A stretch of 64,000 nt of DNA from Metaphire vulgaris (taxonomy: Eukaryota > Annelida > Clitellata > Crassiclitellata > Megascolecidae), in assembly GCA_018105865.1 (NCBI GenBank), contig CM030861.1, forward strand, positions 8,949,084-9,013,083. The letters run 5' to 3'. Shown here piece after piece: positions 1 through 46,203 of this stretch. Position numbers and translations under genes: made by a program. Within the stretch, counting starts at the first letter, position 1. The number at the start of each line of letters is the position of its first letter. The notes under the pieces were generated by a model that was given only the letters and a program-made list of their open reading frames with translations, searched no databases and was not told the origin of the DNA.

Positions 1-573
1 GAGTTGTTTAATCTGTTGTTTATGCTTCTGTACTACAAATACCATTTTGCTCCAGGCTTAGAAAACCCTCATGACATGTTTCTGAGACTCGTCTTATGAC
101 TGAAACTGATAACTACTTTCTAGGATGTACAACCGATAATTAACCAACGGAGGATAATTATAAAATTAAAACTATCATCCGAGTGTAATTTTACACTGAC
201 ATATTTTCCATATTCACGACTATGAACTATTGGTGATAACTCATACCAATAACACCCATCTGTCACAGTTACAGTCTAACAACTGCATCACTCAAACGAC
301 TAGACAATTACCAAATGATGCTGGTACAAAAACTGTCTGCAATGCGGAAAATATACAGCCATTTGACTCATGATCTTTAAGTGATTGCTTTATATCTCAG
401 TATAAGGTTTACTGGTACAACTGGAAATGACAAAAATGCATTCAAGAAATGTGTTGGGAGACACAAACAGCATTTCTTTGGTGCTAGGGGAATAAGATCA
501 TTATTAATGCTATTGTCTTTGGTCACTTTTGCATGTTTATTGCCCTATATAAATTGTCTAGTTATTATCAATA

Positions 574-600
574 ATAGTAGTAGTAAGTAGCAGTAGCAAT

Positions 601-633
<33 letters not shown>

Positions 634-742
634 GGTGGTGGTGGTGGTGGTGGTGGTGGTGGTGGTGGTGGTGGTGGTGGTGGTGGTGGTGGTGGTGGTG
701 GTGGTGGTGGTAGTAGTAGTAGTAGTAGTATTAGTAGTAGTA
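574..742 (+). repeat. AGC/AGT/GGT compound microsatellite
   Basis: Runs of AGC, AGT, about 25 GGT units, then AGT again. It lies in intergenic DNA; no gene is seen in 1-570 either. Confidence 0.95.
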
Positions 743-831
743 ATGAATTAGAATACGGTAATAAGATAGTTTTGGCTACTAGTATGAATGTTTTTTCTGA
801 TCATGGTATGGGAAAATCAAAAGCATTAACC

Positions 832-1269
832 CAGTGGTTACCAAGCTTTTCAAGTAGAGGGCCATAATTACCATATTTGCTACTTAACCCTTAAACTGCA
901 GCATGCTTTAGATCTACATGCAATGGGAATCGAGTATGCTCGGTTCCGGAAGTTTAAGAGTTAAGCAGGTCACAGTGTTATGCAATTCTAATATTTAGAC
1001 TATACAATTTATGACTCTTATGCAGGTTCTTATGATAAAAAAATAGATTCAATACATAGGAAATCTAAATGTTCATAAAATTATAAAAATTTAGTCTCTA
1101 CAATACAATATAGATCGCATTTTCGTTTAGTTGTTATTTGTTTATTTGAACGCCAAAAACACTTTGAAATTATTTGAATACATTATATCAAAAATTGAGG
1201 TCTCACAGGCCACTTTCTGAGAGCTGACCGCCCAAAAATTGTCAGTGGGCCATAGTTTGGAAACCTACG
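832..1269. mobile_element. hAT-like non-autonomous element
   Basis: It begins CAGTGGTTACCAAGC and ends TTTGGAAACCTACG, an imperfect inverted pair of the classic hAT form. The flanks cattaacc (824-831) and tgttaacc (1270-1277) match at 6 of 8 bases. A piggyBac-like element (884-964) is nested inside. No transposase frame is present. Confidence 0.6.
884..964. mobile_element. piggyBac-like MITE (TTAA ends), nested
   Basis: TTAA followed by CCCTTAAACTGC at one end, and AGTTTAAGAG before TTAA at the other. Ends of this form recur at 58429, 62521 and elsewhere. Confidence 0.6.
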
Positions 1270-1483
1270 TGTTAACCCTTCAGTTACCTAAAATGTTTTA
1301 TGCCATGAATCAACCTTAAATCTCTACCTTACCAAATTATATCATATTAAAAGAATAAACTGTTATCTCCATAGTAATTGACTGTGCATATGTATCTGTA
1401 ATCTACAGTTAGACATTGATAATCATTATTTTTAACTAATTTGACATTTTGAAGTGTCAAAACCAGACAAGTAGTGCAATTAA

Positions 1484-1625
1484 GTAAGTGAGTAAAATCT
1501 CGTTAATTTCTATAGCGCTTTCAAAAGCAGCACTACAGTAGCTCCTTATTCCTACTAGAAGCTAAAGCTAAAGACAATGTCATGAAGCTACTGCTTAATA
1601 TGTATTATGCTCTTTCTGATAAAAT
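1484..1625. repeat. SINE-like fragment with TAAG tail
   Basis: TAAGTAAGTGAGTAAAATCTCG leads into TTTCTATAGCGCTTTCAAAA and GCAGCACTACAGTAGC. Related copies occur at 18840, 23090-23235, 26035, 50665 and 53190-53470, each next to a (TAAG/TTAC)n run. This looks like one retroposed family with a tetranucleotide tail. Confidence 0.55.
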
Positions 1626-1753
1626 TGATCATCTGCATCATAAGAATGCAGCGTCTTGGAAAATCAAAAGAAATACCAAAACAATCAGTCTGACACTCCG
1701 AAATTCGTCTAACACAAAATAAAAGGCTAAAACTAAAGTAAAAACTAAACTAA

Positions 1754-2151
1754 GGGGCTGTCCATTAATTACGTCAACAATTTAGGGGGGTTGAAAAAGT
1801 TTGACAGTTGTTGACAGGGGAGGGGGGTCAAGAGAAGTTGACGTCAACAATTTCACTTTTTACAAATAATCAAAAAATATATAATTTCATGGAATACTAC
1901 TTACTGCAATGGAAAAAAGCATGGCAAAAAAGGTCATCACCACCACATTTTGACACTCGATGAGCAAAACAGGGAAAAATGGTCATCACCACAAAAATAA
2001 TAACCTTGTTATTGGGACCTGTCATTGATCTTTAGGGGGAAAGGTTTTTGACGTAATTATGGGGGGGTAAGTGAAAGTTGACAGTTGTTGACAATGGGGG
2101 AGGGGGTCAAAAATTGCCCACAAATTGTTAACATAATTAATGGACAGCCCC
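1754..2151. mobile_element. MITE with long inverted ends, Harbinger-like
   Basis: GGGGCTGTCCATTAATTACG at the start is mirrored by CATAATTAATGGACAGCCCC at the end, flanked by TAA on both sides. TAA duplications and GGG-type termini are typical of PIF/Harbinger MITEs. Related copies: 16282-16677, 54091-54539 and a fragment at 44853. Confidence 0.7.
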
Positions 2152-2724
2152 TAAAGGCTAAAAATCACAAGCTTTATGACTCTTTTCAAAACGCTTGAAA
2201 ACTTACTTACTGTTTTACAAAGTAGTCGTAGCGAGAACGCCTTTGAATGCTCATTCAAAGGAGGCGCTATGCTTCGTTATATTACAACAATTTTACACAA
2301 ATTCGCGTAAAACAGTAACCTAACAGAAAACCAGCACTGCATGTGACGGCAAGTATAGGCTGAAAGGTACTGACTGCTTCCTACCTTTCTCTCAGCTGGC
2401 TGCATTCTTTTAAAATTCCGATCAAATATCGATTACAAGCCGGCGATTGTTTACATACTATCTTCAGTCTTTAGTCCACTCCATGAGTCAATGCATACGC
2501 CCCTCATTCTGCGCGATATTTTAAACTATTTTCAGTACACGAATTACAGATTCAAAAACGTTTTTATTTATTTCAATTTTAATTCCAACATTCCGCGCTT
2601 ATTTCTTAAAATAATCCCGTAAATCGCAAAAATAAATATAAGAAAATATACACACAACGACCCATAGATTTATTATAATACACTGGATGCCGTCTATCTC
2701 AAACCAAAAGTCAGGCAAAGTTGA

Positions 2725-3270
2725 AGCCAGTTTGCATGGATGGTGTGATCAAGAAATGTTTATCCCGGAATATCTTGAAGACCTCATAATTCTTTATCGC
2801 TATCACTTTATTTGAGTGCAGCGCCTATTAGATATGGACGACGTCACCGCTTTAATATGGTCATAGTTTAACTTTAAATGTTCCGTTTGATCTTTTACTC
2901 ATATTTTCCACAATATATTATTCGGGAAGGAATTGATTTCCGAATATAAATACTTAATCGTATCGTAAAAGTAGATTTTTAGTCGATTATTAGTTGAGTT
3001 TGAAGCCGTTTTGTGCAGTGCTGATTTATACGACTATAAATATGTTACTATGTGACCTATGGCTCTATGTAATTTTCGAAGGCAGCGACTTTATCCAACG
3101 TCGCGGCTATTCGAGAAAATCAGACGATCAATTACACAATATTTTAAACAACTAGTCCAAAGTCCTAAGTTAAACGGCTAAACGATATCCCGTTTTACAG
3201 TGTGACCAAAATTTTCCCCAAGATTTCAGCTGGATAAAACATTTCTGACACACCATCCATGCAAACTGGC
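2725..3270. mobile_element. 546-bp element with about 45-bp inverted ends
   Basis: GCCAGTTTGCATGGATGGTG starts a repeat mirrored by CACCATCCATGCAAACTGGC at the end, and similarity continues through the GAAATGTTTTATCC region. There is no obvious coding frame. The superfamily is not identified and a target duplication is not clear. Confidence 0.65.
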
Positions 3271-4277
3271 CTCACATCTGATACCATAGACTCTGTCTTG
3301 TGATATTAAAGTCTATGCAACGACCGACACAGAAGACGCACTGGCGAACGCAAGGACTCAAACCGGAAGCTCGGGCACCTGCTGTACCGTACTATTCGGA
3401 ATTGATGACGAGTCGATTGAACCCGGAAGAAGACCTCTGCTTCATCTCGACTACGATTCCCATAATGGCCTGAAAGATATCTGTGGCGGAGTCAGACGTT
3501 AACTTCTATTAGGCCCTGAAATCTCGAGCCCAAACTTTTGGTATAAATACCGTAAAGGAGAATATTTAAACAATTGACACCTACTTTCCAACAAAGTTTA
3601 CGCCAGTGTTGTGAGTTATTATGCCCAAATTCGTACTGGTAGGCGGCGCAACAGCAAAATGGCCCAACATGGCTCAGCCGGGGGCTAGATGCAGTGCTTT
3701 ATCCAGACTCCAGGCCTGGGAGAAAATTGACTTGGCTGCTTAAAATTTGACAATTTAAACTTTCAAAGTCCTGTGAGTGCTGGAAGAGGAAATTTTCCCC
3801 TATCGTGCCTGTATAAAACACTGGCTAGATTAGCCTATAGATCTATCGTCACATCGACTGACTATTATCTCTATTCATTTATAATGTAAGCCTATATTGC
3901 AGAGGGTAAAAGTAAACTAGCTGATTCCTTCTTTAAAATGCCTATCAAAAAGACAATCACAAATCGATGCGTTATTCATATTGCTGTGAAAGATAGCCTA
4001 TCGTACGGCAGATTAATTGGCCTTGAAATCCTACACAAAGATGGTCTAGAAAAGTAATATTTAAACAATTCTTCCCCATCCATTTTGGACATTTTTAGTG
4101 TTTTAGTGGCAACAGCCAATGGGATAATTATAATGGGGTGGAGCTGAGCACTGGCTTGGCTGTCTGACCAAAAAGATTTTTATTGAGGATCAATATATAT
4201 ATAGTTGTACGCGCTCACATGTATGCCTATACAACCTATATAGGCCTAGGCCTAGGCCTAATTCAAGCAAAATAATA

Positions 4278-4551
4278 CAGAGGCGGATCTAGGGTATTCG
4301 GCGCTCGGAGACAAAGTGTACGTTGGCGCCCCTAACATAACTGACAAGCAAAAACGGTCGTCACATCGCTTTTGGCGCCCCTCAGCTCTTACGGCGCCCC
4401 TCTTCATTTAGTGCTGACAAGCAAAAAAGGTCGTCACACGTGTTTCTTCTTCTTTATTGTGCATTTCACTTACCCAAATATCCGATTTTGGCGCCCTCTC
4501 ACCTCGGCGCCCGGGGACATGTGTACCCCCTGCCCCATAGATCCGCCTCTG
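4278..4551. mobile_element. hAT-like MITE with exact 8-bp target duplication
   Basis: The ends CAGAGGCGGATCTAGGG and ATAGATCCGCCTCTG are inverted, and AAATAATA flanks both sides exactly (4270-4277, 4552-4559). Two GACAAGCAAAAA(A/C)GGTCGTC words lie inside. A truncated relative starts near 45075. Confidence 0.85.
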
Positions 4552-4908
4552 AAATAATAGTTGACGACCTTTTTGCTTGTCAGGATTATTCCATGCTTTG
4601 GGAATCATGGAAATCATAATCATAAACTCTATGTTTTCTTGTCAGAAATACCCAAAGTTGGGAAGTTGGGAATCATAATATATAGCCCCTTAGGAAAATC
4701 CTGGCTACGCCACTGCAGTGCTCTGTAATGTCCTGTAGGCTATTAGACAGTCAAAAATCAACTAGCCAACAATTCCCGTTTTATGTAGGCCTAGGTCTAT
4801 CTAAACAGCAAAATCACGAATATGGATAGACATCACTGAATTGACATTTTCATGTGGCTACAAAAGACATTGCAATGAAAAATGGCCATATAAGGCCATT
4901 CAACAGGG

Positions 4909-5102
4909 CATTGGCAGCTCCACAGGGGGGACCCAGGGAGCCCGTGCCCCCTATTGAGTGCCTGACCAGTGGCCCTCTGTTGGGACCCTATACTTAATAC
5001 TACATATACCTAACAACAAATGGTTGGCCCCCATGATTAGAAGTTGCCACCCCAACGCGGCAACGCCCCCCCCCCACTTGCCAAATCTTCGAGCCGCCAC
5101 TG
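4909..5102. mobile_element. hAT-like MITE, GTGGCGGCTC subfamily
   Basis: The body (CCCCCTATTGAGTGCCTG, GGGACCCTATACTTAAT) matches copies at 5937 and 37366. The flanking duplication CAACAGGG is exact (4901-4908, 5103-5110). The 5' end is mutated to CATTGGCAGCTC. Confidence 0.8.
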
Positions 5103-5386
5103 CAACAGGGTAGTCCAGTGATAATATAGTTCTAAACAGTCAGTTATAAACTTATGCAATAGGCCAACTCAAAAACAGTCGAGTCAACTATCGGCTACTG
5201 TAAGTAATAAATTGCTTTTCATATCTAGGCGACAAAGCAATTATGTTACTATAGGCTACTATAGGCCTACTAGTAGCCTAACTATCAAATAGTAGTAACC
5301 TTGAGTAATTTAAGTCGTTATCACTATAATTACTCATATTTGACTATAATGTCCCCCTAAACCACTTGAAATTAGGTCTACGTTAT

Positions 5387-5585
5387 CAGTGGCGTCGAGA
5401 GGGGGGTGCGGGGGGTGCGGACCGCACCGGGTGACACCATTTAGGGGGTGACACCAAACAAGGATGACCTTTTTTGCTTGTCACGGTATTTGAGAAGGAA
5501 AAATAAGAAAGATTTACAGTAGAAGAGGTCCCAAGTCTAAATGGGTGAACCTGATTTTATCTAACCAACCCTAGCGACGCCACTG
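5387..5585. mobile_element. hAT-like MITE with exact 8-bp target duplication
   Basis: CAGTGGCGTCGAG at one end and CTAGCGACGCCACTG at the other, flanked by TACGTTAT on both sides (5379-5386, 5586-5593). It contains one GATGACCTTTTTTGCTTGTC word. Confidence 0.85.
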
Positions 5586-5936
5586 TACGTTATTAGGAAC
5601 CTGTTTATCTAAATAACAACATTCGCTACATCGTTACTAGGCCTGTGACTTCAACAGATATTGTGCAAAATATTTTTCCCAGTCTTCTGGTAAATCGAAC
5701 ACTACTTGAGTGCTAACAAACAACTTCGGACGGTGGGTGGGGAAGGCGTTAAGGTAAAAAGTAAAGTGAATTGTGAATTTTTAGTCATGCCAGCGGATAA
5801 CTTTCTCATTGGATCGATAAGCCTGTGGACCTAACTCTCGAGGTTTCTACACTGTAGATACGCCCACGCAGGGCCGCCGGCCCTATAGCTAAAAATGGCG
5901 CCCCGGGCAAAGCATACATTTCAGAGTCCTCTGCTC

Positions 5937-6083
5937 CAGTGGCGGCCCACCGCCAGGAGGCCCGTGCCCCTATAGTGTCTGCCCCAATGGGACCCTATAC
6001 TTAATGCCATACATTAAACAACAAATGGTTGCAATTAGCATACCCCAACGGCCCCCACTTGCCAAATCCTAGAGCCGCCACTC
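5937..6083. mobile_element. Nested hAT-like MITE
   Basis: It belongs to the CAGTGGCGGC subfamily and is flanked by CTCTGCTC on both sides (5929-5936, 6084-6091). It lies inside the 5869-6690 element, so it inserted later. Confidence 0.75.
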
Positions 6084-6204
6084 CTCTGCTCCTCCCCACT
6101 CGGACCCCTGTGACATCACGGTTACCCCCTCCCCCGTGATAAATCATCCAAAACATTGCCCTGAACTAGGTTATTGAATGCGAAGAGTTACTACAATGGT
6201 TTTC

Positions 6205-6260
6205 TGTTTTCACACAGGCTTTCATAGCCTCATAAAGCACTCTAAATCACATTATTATCA

Positions 6261-6306
<46 letters not shown>

Positions 6307-6316
6307 CATCATTATC

Positions 6317-6377
<61 letters not shown>
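6205..6377 (+). repeat. SINE 3' end followed by (ATT)n array
   Basis: TTTCACACAGGCTTTCATAG and the following bases match the 3' body of the tRNA-derived SINE at 33977. The ATT run starts directly where that body ends. Confidence 0.6.
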
Positions 6378-6379
<2 letters not shown>

Positions 6380-7038
6380 TTATTATGTTTTAAGGCCTTT
6401 TATTATACCATTAGGCCTACTATTATACCATTATTTGTATTCAACTTCAGATTATCAACGTTCGAAATACAAATTGAATCGGAATAACTTGAAAAGGTGC
6501 AATGAAATCAAACAATATAATAATAATTATTATTATTACTTAATCTGTTCCATAAGCGAGTGTTTTGAATTCAAATGAAAATAGGCGTTGTAATTTATTT
6601 TTTTGGTAAAAATGGCAAGGATTGGCGTCCCTTGGATCTCGGCGCCCTTTAGGCAGCTGCCTGCCTTGCCTGTGCCTAAGGCCGGCCCTGCGCCCACGAA
6701 ACTATTTGGATAAGTTAGGCAATAAAACTAGAAATATGACCATATCTATAACCCTGTCAAATTTCAGAGTTGACTAACATAATTGTATTGTTTAAATCTA
6801 AAGATCATCTTCTGTACCAAGGACACATCGGTCAAGTTTTCAAGAATGCAGTGAGGTCGGACTACAACCCCCCCCCAATGTGCCGATCTCTAGCGGGGGA
6901 AATGTGCAGCTTAGAATTTTCTACCTGCACCGTAGGTCCGACCTCGGAGGGGATACATCACAACCCCCCCGTCAAATCGAACAATGTTCCACTAGTGACA
7001 TCTCTTCCAACTAGCATTTCCTCCATAGTCTGTCTTGC

Positions 7039-7165
7039 TGTTTCCCTCTGACTGATCTCTGGAATGACCTGGTCTTTTGCGGATGGATTTGAAGTACCAT
7101 CGATTGATACCCTTGAGTATTAGAAATGGTGCTATAGAAGTGCATAATTATTATTATTATTCTTT
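7039..7165 (+). repeat. Retroelement 3' end with ATT tail
   Basis: GATTGATACCCTTGAGTATT, then GTGCTATAGAAGTGCATAAT, then ATT units. The same 3' sequence is found at 24425-24500, 28190-28270, 29380-29450 and 38403-38455, and inverted at 14127-14240. Confidence 0.6.
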
Positions 7166-7758
7166 CCATACATGGAAGAGGAAATGTTTGATATTCCGAG
7201 GCTTGCTCTCCGAAAATGCATTTGGCGTTTGCAAAGCGCATTAATTAAGCTACGCATCCTTTACCACGCAGACAGAGACACTGTCCACCAAGTGACGGGC
7301 GAGTTGAATCCGTCCGCGTGGAAGCAGCAAGTCGACGACTCTTCCAGTCAGCTTTCGCTAGACGCGATCAGCGGACCGAATAGGAAACAATACCCACATA
7401 TGAAGAACAAAAGTGCTATCTCCCTCTCTCTCTCTCTCACTCACTGTCTCGCTCACTTTACGAAACGCTAATGGAAGCGCAATATGCGACCATCATTATG
7501 TCTTTGATAAACAACTATCTGTTTGACATGACAACCTAACAATAAAACCGGCGACAGCGGTTTGTTGCTGATGTGTGACACTCATGCGCTTTATAGTGGT
7601 AGGTTTTGTCGTCAACAGCATCGACTACAGAAATATCGCCAAACACTATACGTCGACTTTATAAGCTTATGTCGTGGTGTACTCGGCGTCATTAGCGACA
7701 ACTGTTTCCGACTGGAAGAATAGTAATTTACGTCGGAATGTTTCGCTAAATCTCGAAG
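7166..7758. other. Region upstream of the polycystin-like gene
   Basis: About 590 bp ahead of the ATG with no recognisable repeat apart from a short TCTC run near 7421-7440. A TTTATAAG-like word lies near 7658. It probably holds the 5' UTR and promoter, but I see no defined element. Confidence 0.3.
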
Positions 7759-41840
<34,082 letters not shown>

Positions 41841-42446
41841 TACCAGTAGCGTAACCAGGGTTCCGGATAGAAAGGACCAGGGCCGGAACCAGGAATTTGA
41901 TTTTGGGGCATAATACGATTGGGGGGAGTGGGTATAGGCCTAAATCTTAAAAGCTTTGAAAATCTTTAAAACACAGTAAAAGCTTTAGGCTATTCTGATT
42001 TTTTCGGGGAGATATATATTCCCGTGGCTACGCCCCTGGAGAGGGCCACATCTATATTTTCGGGTGGAAAAGTCTCCGACGATCAAAAACGATCGTCAAT
42101 AAGTTCTTGGCGGATTCACGCACAGTTTTCTATCTTCGATTATGCTACCCACCCATGCACAGGGACGTAGCTAGTCATGGGAAGGGGAGTGAATCTTGGG
42201 CTTCAGCCCCCCTAAAATCCTAGCTACGCCCCTACTCACCCACCCTTCAAAATTTCTTGACGGCTTTACTCAAATCTCACGACCGGTCCCAGTCAGAATA
42301 GGGAGCCTGCCCCCCCCCCTATACCCTCCCTAGTTGCTACGCCAATGGTTAATGCTATAGGCATGTAGGCCTAGTTTTACTATTGACTTTCTAGTATTGT
42401 AATTATTCAAACGCTAAGTTAAAGAGACACTTGAATTTCACGTATA
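41841..42446. other. 3' flank of the polycystin-like gene
   Basis: No gene. Two decayed hAT-like pieces (about 41875-42040 and 42168-42235, ends resembling GCTACGCCCCTG) lie here. Confidence 0.45.
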
Positions 42447-42837
42447 GTGTAGAGTAGAGCTGGGTCGATTACGATTATTTTTTCCGATTACGATTACGAT
42501 TATTTTCGATTATTTTTCACGATTACGATTTCGATTACGATTACGGTTTTTTAAATAATCGCGATTTCGATTTCGATTATTTCACAGTACCTTTAGAAAC
42601 TGGCTTTCCCGCCATATTTTACAGTATTCGGCAATCCTCTGTGTATCGATGCTCAGTTGGTCTTCAACAGGGATATTTCTACACCCCTAACACCCCCCAA
42701 CACCCCCAATTTGAGGTCGACACCCCTAACATTTGGTGATGTGACAATGATATGCATACAGAATGCATATTTATTTATTTATTTATTGACAATTTAAATA
42801 GCGCAGTACGCAAGGCTAAGGCCTACAACAAGAGCGC

Positions 42838-43234
42838 TTAACACAGTTCATATCCAATATTAAATAAATGTGTCTTCAAATTTCTAATGAAAAGTCCAGC
42901 TGAGACTGCTCCAGTCACATTGTCTGGAAGAGAGTTCCACACGGCGAGATTCCCCCGCGCGAATGATCTTTCCCCAAACTTAGGGGTCTTGGGCGGGGGA
43001 GGGACCAACGCCTTATTGGTGGTCCCGAGGATGCGCCTCCGAACCGTCGGAGATCGAGCATTTCCCGCGGCCGCCGCTCGGGCATGGAATTGTCTACCGC
43101 CATCAATACGGCTCTCTACGACCTTGAATACTTTTAAAGAGAGACTTAAAACCTGGTTATATCGCACGAGTTATCTGTAACTTTGTAATGTGTTCACGCA
43201 GTTCGTTCGGACGAGTTACCACATAAATCAGTAC

Positions 43235-43273
<39 letters not shown>

Positions 43274-44440
43274 TGCACTCTCCGACTGGACCTAAGAACC
43301 GATCTCCTCTCGATCACAGTCGATCTTCGTACAAGCACAGTTAGATAATCAGGACAGAGTGGATCGTGTAAAGCCCGAAACGTAAGCCAACAGCGCTTGT
43401 AGACAATGCGCTGTGGAACACGGATCCAGTGGAGTCGATCTCTAAGGAGAGGAGTGATTAGCCCTGAACACCCCCAAACAGGCCCATTCAGAGGGGGCTA
43501 GGATGGCCATTCGGCCCGGGCCTCCATCATTTTGGGGGCCTCCATTTGTTTCCTTGTCGAGAATTCTGGGAGAGCTAGAAAGCTAGATAGCTACTACTAG
43601 AAGGGGCCTCAAAATTTGGTGATGACCTTTTTGCTTGTTGATAATTTTGGGATTTTGGGAAAGCTAGGAAGGTATTCTGCGGTCCTCAAAATTGGTGATT
43701 ACCTTTTTCGCTTGTCAACATTTTAATTGTTGGGAAGGCTAGGAGAGGCCTCAAGAAATTCCAACTGGCCTGGACCTCCTTCAGCCTCTGAAGAGGCCTG
43801 CCCCAAATGGAGAAATAGACCCACAACTTTATCCTCGGATGACTTATTTGCTTGTCAGACTTTTTGTGAGTCTCTATAACGGTTTTGCTTGTCAGCCTTT
43901 TTCGGTAGAGACTTCAAATTTCGACACTCCCAGATTTTCCTGACACCCCAAATTCACAATCCTACAATCCTAGAAATAAACACACCCCAGATTTTCCCGA
44001 CACCCCTCCCAATTCACAATCCTAGAAATAACCCTGGTCTTCAATCTCCTTAAAGGATCGAGCCTGGGTGGCAAGACCGATATCGTCAGCGTATCCAAAC
44101 TTCCTACTGATGGTACCAGGTAGGCCTAAGCCGTTTGTAGGCATATATAGGCCTACAAATTGAAAACGTGGGGCTAAAACTGGACCCTATGGTAGACCGT
44201 TTCGTCGACGTCTCCAGGAGCTGACACATGGACTACTAGAATTGGCTGACATCTCCCAAGTGAACTCAGAACCGTCTGTCAGAAATGAGTAATTCCACAA
44301 GTTGACAGAACCAGGGTTTTGTACATTAAACCCACCTGACACACCGTATCGAAAGCTGCTGTCAAACCCAGAAAGATGGTACCTGTCTTTAGACGCTGTT
44401 GAATCCATTTTCAATGAAAATCTTATAATCAAAAGTAAAT
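42838..44440 (-). pseudogene. Broken CR1-like LINE, minus strand
   Basis: Three minus-strand pieces keep LINE order. At 44440-44040: SFLTDGSEFTWEMSANSSSP and, in another frame, KFGYADDIGLATQARSF with the polymerase motif YADD at 44082-44093. At 43460-43275: LITPLLRDRLHWIRVPQRIV and YKRCWLTFRALHDPLCPDYL. At 43010-42838: FGERSFARGNLAVWNSLPDN and FIRNLKTHLFNIGYELC with a stop. Frameshifts and insertions break it. Confidence 0.8.
43020..43272 (+). pseudogene. Second LINE 3' end with AAT tail, nested
   Basis: The plus-strand frame reads RAFPAAAARAWNCLPPSIRL and NTFKERLKTWLYRTSYL with a stop at about 43180, then about 55 bp of 3' sequence and an AAT array (43236-43272). It splits the minus-strand LINE. 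Confidence 0.8.
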
Positions 44441-44852
44441 TGATCTTTCTTTGAATCGGGAATATTGTATAATATCACTTACGGGAATAATCGAAAAATA
44501 ATCGCGATTTCGATTATTTTTTCGACGATTATCGATTATTTCGATTTATTTAATAATCGTGTCGATTACGATTACGATTTTTTCAAAAATCGCGATTTCG
44601 ATTACGATTTCGATTAATCGACCCACCCCTAGTGTAGAGCTGTTTATCTTCATTTTTCTTATCTGTTTTCTACGATATTCTAAACAACGGGTGGCAAAAC
44701 TGCGGCTCGCGAACCGCTTCTAGCAGAATCTGCGACTTGAGAAAAGTTTTAGAAAAATTGCTTGCGTAGACGAAGTAGGCGGCTGCCTACGGCGGCATTT
44801 TGAGTAAAATATTTATCCGTTAAAATTTTTAACGGTCTTTCTTTATAAGATA

Positions 44853-44990
44853 GGGGCTGTCCATTAATTATGTCAACAATTTTTGGGCAATTTTTGACCG
44901 CCCTTGTCAACAACTCAACTTTCAGTGAACCCCCCCCCTATAATTATGTCAAACATTTTTGATCCCCCACTAAGACCAGTGACGGGTCCC
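44853..44990. mobile_element. Truncated Harbinger-like MITE
   Basis: GGGGCTGTCCATTAATTATG matches the 1754 family. The other end is not found. Confidence 0.5.
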
Positions 44991-45073
44991 CTAAAAAGTT
45001 TAGGTTATTATTTTTGCAGCGATGAGACCTTTTCCCCTTTCTTTTGTTCAGGTGTCATAATGTGGTGTTTTTC

Positions 45074-45490
45074 TCAGAGGCGGATCTAGGGTATTCGGCG
45101 CCCGAGGACAAAGTGTACGTTGGCGCCCCTAACAACTGACAAGCAAAAAAGGTCCTCACATCGTTTTCGGCGCCCCTCAACTCTCTCTTAATTCATATAG
45201 TGCTGACGAGCAAAAAAGTCCTCGCAAGTGTTTCTTCTACTTTATGAATGATGAATCGATGGTCGATGAATTGATGGTCGTGAGGTGTAAAACCCCCGCT
45301 CCACCTCGGTGCGTACGTACTATATGGACGGCCCCTCACATCCCGCCTACTCGAAAAAATTCGTCGGACCCGCCCTGATGCCATCTCAATGAATGCTTGA
45401 CCTGGCTCTAATTCAATCTGGATTTGGTGCGCCATCGGCTGATGCCCTGGACATTATGATAGTGGCGCCATAGAAGTTTATTGATCGATT
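45074..45490. mobile_element. Truncated hAT-like MITE joined to a SINE-like fragment
   Basis: CAGAGGCGGATCTAGGGTAT repeats the 4278 element start. From about 45385 the sequence is the inverse of the 16856-16955 SINE-like repeat. Confidence 0.6.
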
Positions 45491-46197
45491 GATGGACAGG
45501 TGGAACATATAGTGGTTCCTACACAGTGTAGAACCTACTGAACCACTCTAAACCCTGTCATTGTTATTATTAATTTCTGTTATTATTTGTTATTATCACA
45601 AACGAGTTATAGCTCAACAAAATAAGTTTATTCTAATCACTTCAGAATAAATGTATTAAAAATAAACTTGAATCACTACGAAAGTCAACTCTAGTGAAAA
45701 GCTTCAAAGCTATCCTAGTCTAAAACAAGACCAGCAAATAAAAGAAACCTTAAAGATAGCAGTTGACTGCAGTATGAAGTCAAATAAAATGCTGTTAATG
45801 GTTACACAGATAGAAATAGGCCTAGACATGAAACACGCATCACAAAACATAAACTCTATCACAGAGAGCTTGACAAGTCATCAAGAAATCAAAACAGATG
45901 GCCAAAATAATGAAAATAACGTTATTGAACCATTTGTGGCCAACTCGGCCATATGTGGCGGGATATCCATGGGCTTCTGGAGGGCGGTGTTACCACATCC
46001 CCAGTCATCAACATGGTGGAATATCCTTCATGCGTCATAGAAGACAAAACCTTTACTAAGCAATTATGTTCGATAATTTTTAAGCGATTGCTCGTAAATA
46101 AATTCAGGAGCATACCCAGGGTATTTGGCGTTCATTGCAGGGGTTCAGAAAATCAAATAAGCAGATTAACAAATCTTTAATTAGCAAATTGTTACAT
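45491..46197. other. Intergenic DNA between polycystin and PARP genes
   Basis: AT-rich. A GTGGTTCCTACACAGTGTAG hairpin-like repeat near 45512 also occurs, inverted, near 16205. No gene recognised. Confidence 0.4.
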
Positions 46198-46203
46198 TTT
46201 ATT
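46198..46203 (-). promoter_or_regulatory. Possible polyadenylation signal of the PARP gene
   Basis: TTTATT on the plus strand gives AATAAA on the minus strand about 260 bp past the stop at 46464. The position suits a short 3' UTR. The hexamer is common in AT-rich DNA, so this is suggestive only. Confidence 0.3.

Larger units (their letters stand above)
5869..6690. mobile_element. hAT-like element with nested insertions
   Basis: The ends CAGGGCCGCCGGCC and GGCCGGCCCTG are inverted; CGCCCACG flanks both sides exactly (5861-5868, 6691-6698). Inside are a second hAT-like MITE (5937-6083), a SINE 3' end (about 6205-6250) and an ATT array (6251-6377). Confidence 0.8.
42455..44631. mobile_element. 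2.2-kb hAT-like element with CGATTA-rich ends
   Basis: The start TAGAGCTGGGTCGATTA and the end TAATCGACCCACCCCTA are inverted (15 of 17). GTGTAGAG flanks both sides exactly (42447-42454, 44632-44639). About 130 bp inside each end is a dense array of CGATTA/CGATTT words. The interior carries LINE sequence rather than a transposase. Confidence 0.82.

Noticed and set aside
7172..7471. 99-codon frame upstream of the polycystin start
   Set aside because: No family similarity, unconvincing composition, and it ends in a TCTC run; probably untranslated upstream DNA.
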